Source of the DNA: Planctomycetaceae bacterium
Lineage (GTDB): Bacteria; Planctomycetota; Planctomycetia; Pirellulales; Thermoguttaceae
Assembly (NCBI GenBank): GCA_031254675.1
Contig: JAIRTV010000014.1
Span: 1 to 8,139 of the forward strand
Reading direction: 5' to 3'
Length of the DNA: 8,139 bases
Under the pieces are notes generated by a model. The model worked only from the letters and a program-made list of their open reading frames with translations. It searched no databases and had not been told where the DNA came from. The first letter of the stretch is position 1. Each line of letters starts with the position of its first letter. Below, piece by piece: positions 6,815 through 8,139 of the stretch. The translations under genes were made by a program, and so were the position numbers.

Positions 6815-6835
6815 CGAAAAGCAAAACAATTGGAA

Positions 6836-7660
6836 ATGATGGACACCGCAACTGTAAAATATGAAAATCTCAAAGAATATTTGAGTCAATTTGATCGTCT
6901 TGTGATTGCGTTTTCTGGTGGAGTGGACTCAACATTTTTACTTTGGTCGGCTCGTTTGGTTCTGGAAAATCGAATTGTTGCCGTAACAGCGCGGTCATGC
7001 AGTTTTCCGCAACGCGAATTGGATGAAGCCTCGTGTTTTGTTCGTGAAAACGGGATTGAACATGTGATTGTTGATTCGGAAGAATTGGACATTGAAGGTT
7101 TTTCCAAAAATCCGATCAACCGATGTTATCTTTGCAAAACGGAACTTTTTACGAAAATTCGCAATATTGCGAATTCATACGATATTCGTTATATTGCGGA
7201 GGGTTCTAATGCTGATGACGAGGGCGATTATCGTCCGGGTTTTCAAGCTGTTTCGGAACTTGGTATTCTGAGTCCTCTCCGTCATGCCAAGTTGACCAAA
7301 AACGATATTCGGCAACTTTCCGCCGAACAAGGGTTGCCGACGTGGAACAAACAAAGTTTTGCTTGTCTTTCCTCGCGATTTCCTTATGGTGAAGCTATTA
7401 CAAAAGAGCGTTTGACCATGATTGACCAAGCGGAACAATTTTTACTTGATTCTGGTTTTCGACAAGTTCGAGTTCGTTTTCATGGTAATTTAGCCCGTAT
7501 TGAAACAGACAATGACGGATTTCAAAAATTATTCGAAAAAAATTTGCGGGAAACGATTTACAAACGGTTTAAGGAGATTGGTTTTGTTTATGTTTCTATT
7601 GATATTCTTGGCTATCGTACGGGGAGTATGAACGAATCGTTAAAAATTATCAACCAATAA
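6836..7660 (+). CDS. larE: LarE, ATP-dependent sacrificial sulfur transferase of nickel-pincer cofactor synthesis
   Basis: Family role: LarE adenylates the carboxylates of the pyridinium dicarboxylate mononucleotide made by LarB and supplies sulfur; LarC then inserts nickel, giving the cofactor of lactate racemase LarA and related racemases. Numbering from ATG at 6836 (274 residues), the PP-loop SGGVDS is at 27-32. EGSNADDEGDYRPG, SPLRHAKLTKNDIR and ACLSSRFPYG follow in family order, then RVRFHGNLARIE near the C-terminus. Cys177, in ACLSSR, matches the sacrificial Cys176 of the Lactiplantibacillus plantarum enzyme. C97 and C100 add a CxxC, giving the three-cysteine set of LarE variants that I recall using a [4Fe-4S] cluster. 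The frame also extends to a TTG at 6830; ATG at 6836 or 6839 is preferred. No larA, larB or larC is in view. Confidence 0.92.
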   Translation: MMDTATVKYENLKEYLSQFDRLVIAFSGGVDSTFLLWSARLVLENRIVAVTARSCSFPQRELDEASCFVRENGIEHVIVDSEELDIEGFSKNPINRCYLCKTELFTKIRNIANSYDIRYIAEGSNADDEGDYRPGFQAVSELGILSPLRHAKLTKNDIRQLSAEQGLPTWNKQSFACLSSRFPYGEAITKERLTMIDQAEQFLLDSGFRQVRVRFHGNLARIETDNDGFQKLFEKNLRETIYKRFKEIGFVYVSIDILGYRTGSMNESLKIINQ

Positions 7661-7803
7661 AAGACAACGATTCAAGGAAATCAATTCTGGGAACGCTTCT
7701 TGTCCCTACTACAAACCTGCTCTCAACAATCCACCATTTCTAAAAGATCGCATTAACGCTCACGCACCTACATAAAATACGGTTACGAGGAATGATGGAT
7801 CCC

Positions 7804-7887
7804 CTCATTCGGGCTCCCGAACAACTCATTCGGGCTCCCGAATAACTCATTCTGGCACCAGAACAACTCATTCTGGCACCAGAACAA
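7804..7887. repeat. Four 21-bp tandem repeats, each with an internal dyad
   Basis: The units are 7804-7824, 7825-7845, 7846-7866 and 7867-7887. Units 1 and 2 contain TTCGGG-CT-CCCGAA; units 3 and 4 contain TTCTGG-CA-CCAGAA. Between the two types a G:C pair in the arms becomes T:A, with both partners changed, so the symmetry is maintained. Units 3 and 4 are identical; units 1 and 2 differ at one base (C or T near the end). The period equals two turns of DNA, so all dyads face the same side. This fits an array of protein-binding sites better than an RNA hairpin, because the 2-base gap is too short for a loop without opening the central pair. Confidence 0.85.
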
Positions 7888-7967
7888 CTTAAAACAATCG
7901 CAAGAAAACTGAATATTTGTACTGTGTCAATTAATTTATTGAATTGCTCTTTAATTTTTTTTTAGAA

Positions 7968-8030
7968 ATAGTTATACTCCGCACCGTCAATGAACGGACA
8001 CTTTTCGAGAGCCTTTAGATAGTTTATACT
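7968..8030 (+). promoter_or_regulatory. Two TATACT -10-like boxes in a near-repeat
   Basis: ATAGTTATACT (7968-7978) and ATAGTTTATACT (8019-8030) are the same element with one extra T. Each ends in TATACT, a five-of-six match to the sigma70 -10 box. A nine-T run (7955-7963) lies just before the first. Neither has a good -35 at 16-18 bp. They are candidate start regions for the gene at 8090. Confidence 0.35.
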
Positions 8031-8056
8031 TTAGTTAAATTGGTTCTACTTTAGTT
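8027..8056. repeat. 10-bp direct repeat TACTTTAGTT spaced by 20 bp
   Basis: TACTTTAGTT occurs at 8027-8036 and again at 8047-8056, exactly 20 bp apart. CTTTAG occurs a third time at 8013-8018. The pair lies between the second TATACT box and the ribosome binding site, where a repressor could bind. Chance is possible in AT-rich DNA. Confidence 0.35.
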
Positions 8057-8076
8057 TTGTGTTGTTCATATACAGA

Positions 8077-8082
8077 AAGGAG
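8077..8082 (+). promoter_or_regulatory. Strong Shine-Dalgarno AAGGAG
   Basis: AAGGAG ends seven bases before the ATG at 8090, an ideal spacing, and fixes that start. It is the only strong ribosome binding site in the window. Confidence 0.8.
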
Positions 8083-8089
8083 TCTAAGG

Positions 8090-8139
8090 ATGTTGCGTGC
8101 TACTTATACCGATGACGATAAGAAATCTTTTCAGCATTT
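8090..8139 (+). CDS. Start of a gene cut by the window edge, unknown product
   Basis: ATG at 8090 follows an ideal Shine-Dalgarno and opens a frame that runs off the window after 16 full codons, beginning MLRATYTDDDKKSFQH. The sequence is charged and hydrophilic, with no signal peptide, so the product is probably cytoplasmic. I do not recognise it. Its long leader with repeats and two -10-like boxes suggests regulated expression and transcription independent of larE. Confidence 0.65.
   Translation, partial: MLRATYTDDDKKSFQH

Larger units (their letters stand above)
7661..8089. other. 429-bp intergenic region between larE and the next gene
   Basis: The first 140 bases show no gene and no clear terminator for the icd-larE unit; GGGA (7689-7692) and TCCC are the only nearby pairing and no T run follows. 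Four 21-bp dyad repeats follow (7804-7887). After them comes an AT-rich segment with a nine-T run at 7955-7963, two TATACT boxes and short direct repeats, leading to a strong ribosome binding site. The arrangement suggests a regulated promoter region for the gene at 8090. Confidence 0.55.

Noticed and set aside
6830..6835. TTG at 6830 as the larE start
   Set aside because: Two ATG codons follow at 6836 and 6839, no ribosome binding site favours the TTG, and the extra two residues add nothing conserved.
7804..7887. CRISPR array
   Set aside because: The units abut with no spacers and the period is only 21 bp.
7804..7975. Plasmid iteron origin
   Set aside because: Tandem 21-mers next to AT-rich DNA fit the pattern, but no Rep gene or DnaA box is visible and the neighbours are chromosomal metabolic genes.

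Overview
The window is about 8.1 kb. All convincing genes lie on the + strand. Gene content suggests a moderately AT-rich planctomycete-type bacterium, possibly a gut or anaerobic lineage. The reasons are: secreted caspase-like (peptidase C14) proteins with long accessory regions; a C-terminal domain in the third one that resembles a beta-rich 'xVDGLN' domain I associate with Planctomycetes; a short isocitrate dehydrogenase of a type I associate with this phylum; and little or no Shine-Dalgarno signal before most genes. This taxonomic call is an inference from family resemblance, not a search result.

Region 1 (1-5353) is a tandem array of three exported caspase-like proteases. The first two (112-1317, 1493-2959) are clear paralogues, about 60% identical by eye in the catalytic core. 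Both have intact His/Cys dyads and end in related low-complexity tails; the second tail has expanded into an Asn/Tyr-rich, then Gly-rich, prion-like region built partly from 69-bp tandem repeats. The third (3113-5353) is more distant. It joins a caspase domain to a middle domain resembling FlgO/CsgG-like lipoprotein domains, a Ser/Thr-rich linker and the VDGLN-type C-terminal domain. All three carry an EF-hand-like loop at the same place in the p10 part of the fold. A strong hairpin terminator separates genes 1 and 2.

Region 2 (5354-5719) is a 366-bp spacer with a long imperfect hairpin, a palindrome overlapping a good sigma70-like promoter, and a 27-codon open frame that overlaps the next start codon as ATGA.

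Region 3 (5720-7660) holds metabolic genes: an isocitrate dehydrogenase and, about 20 bp downstream and probably co-transcribed, larE, a PP-loop sulfur transferase for nickel-pincer cofactor synthesis. No larA, larB or larC is visible.

Region 4 (7661-8139) is a 429-bp intergenic stretch. It contains four 21-bp tandem repeats, each with an internal dyad whose symmetry is kept by a compensatory change, then an AT-rich segment with two TATACT boxes. A new gene then begins with the only strong Shine-Dalgarno sequence in the window and runs off the end.

The most unusual features are the caspase trio with its prion-like and EF-hand elements, and the covarying 21-bp dyad repeats.
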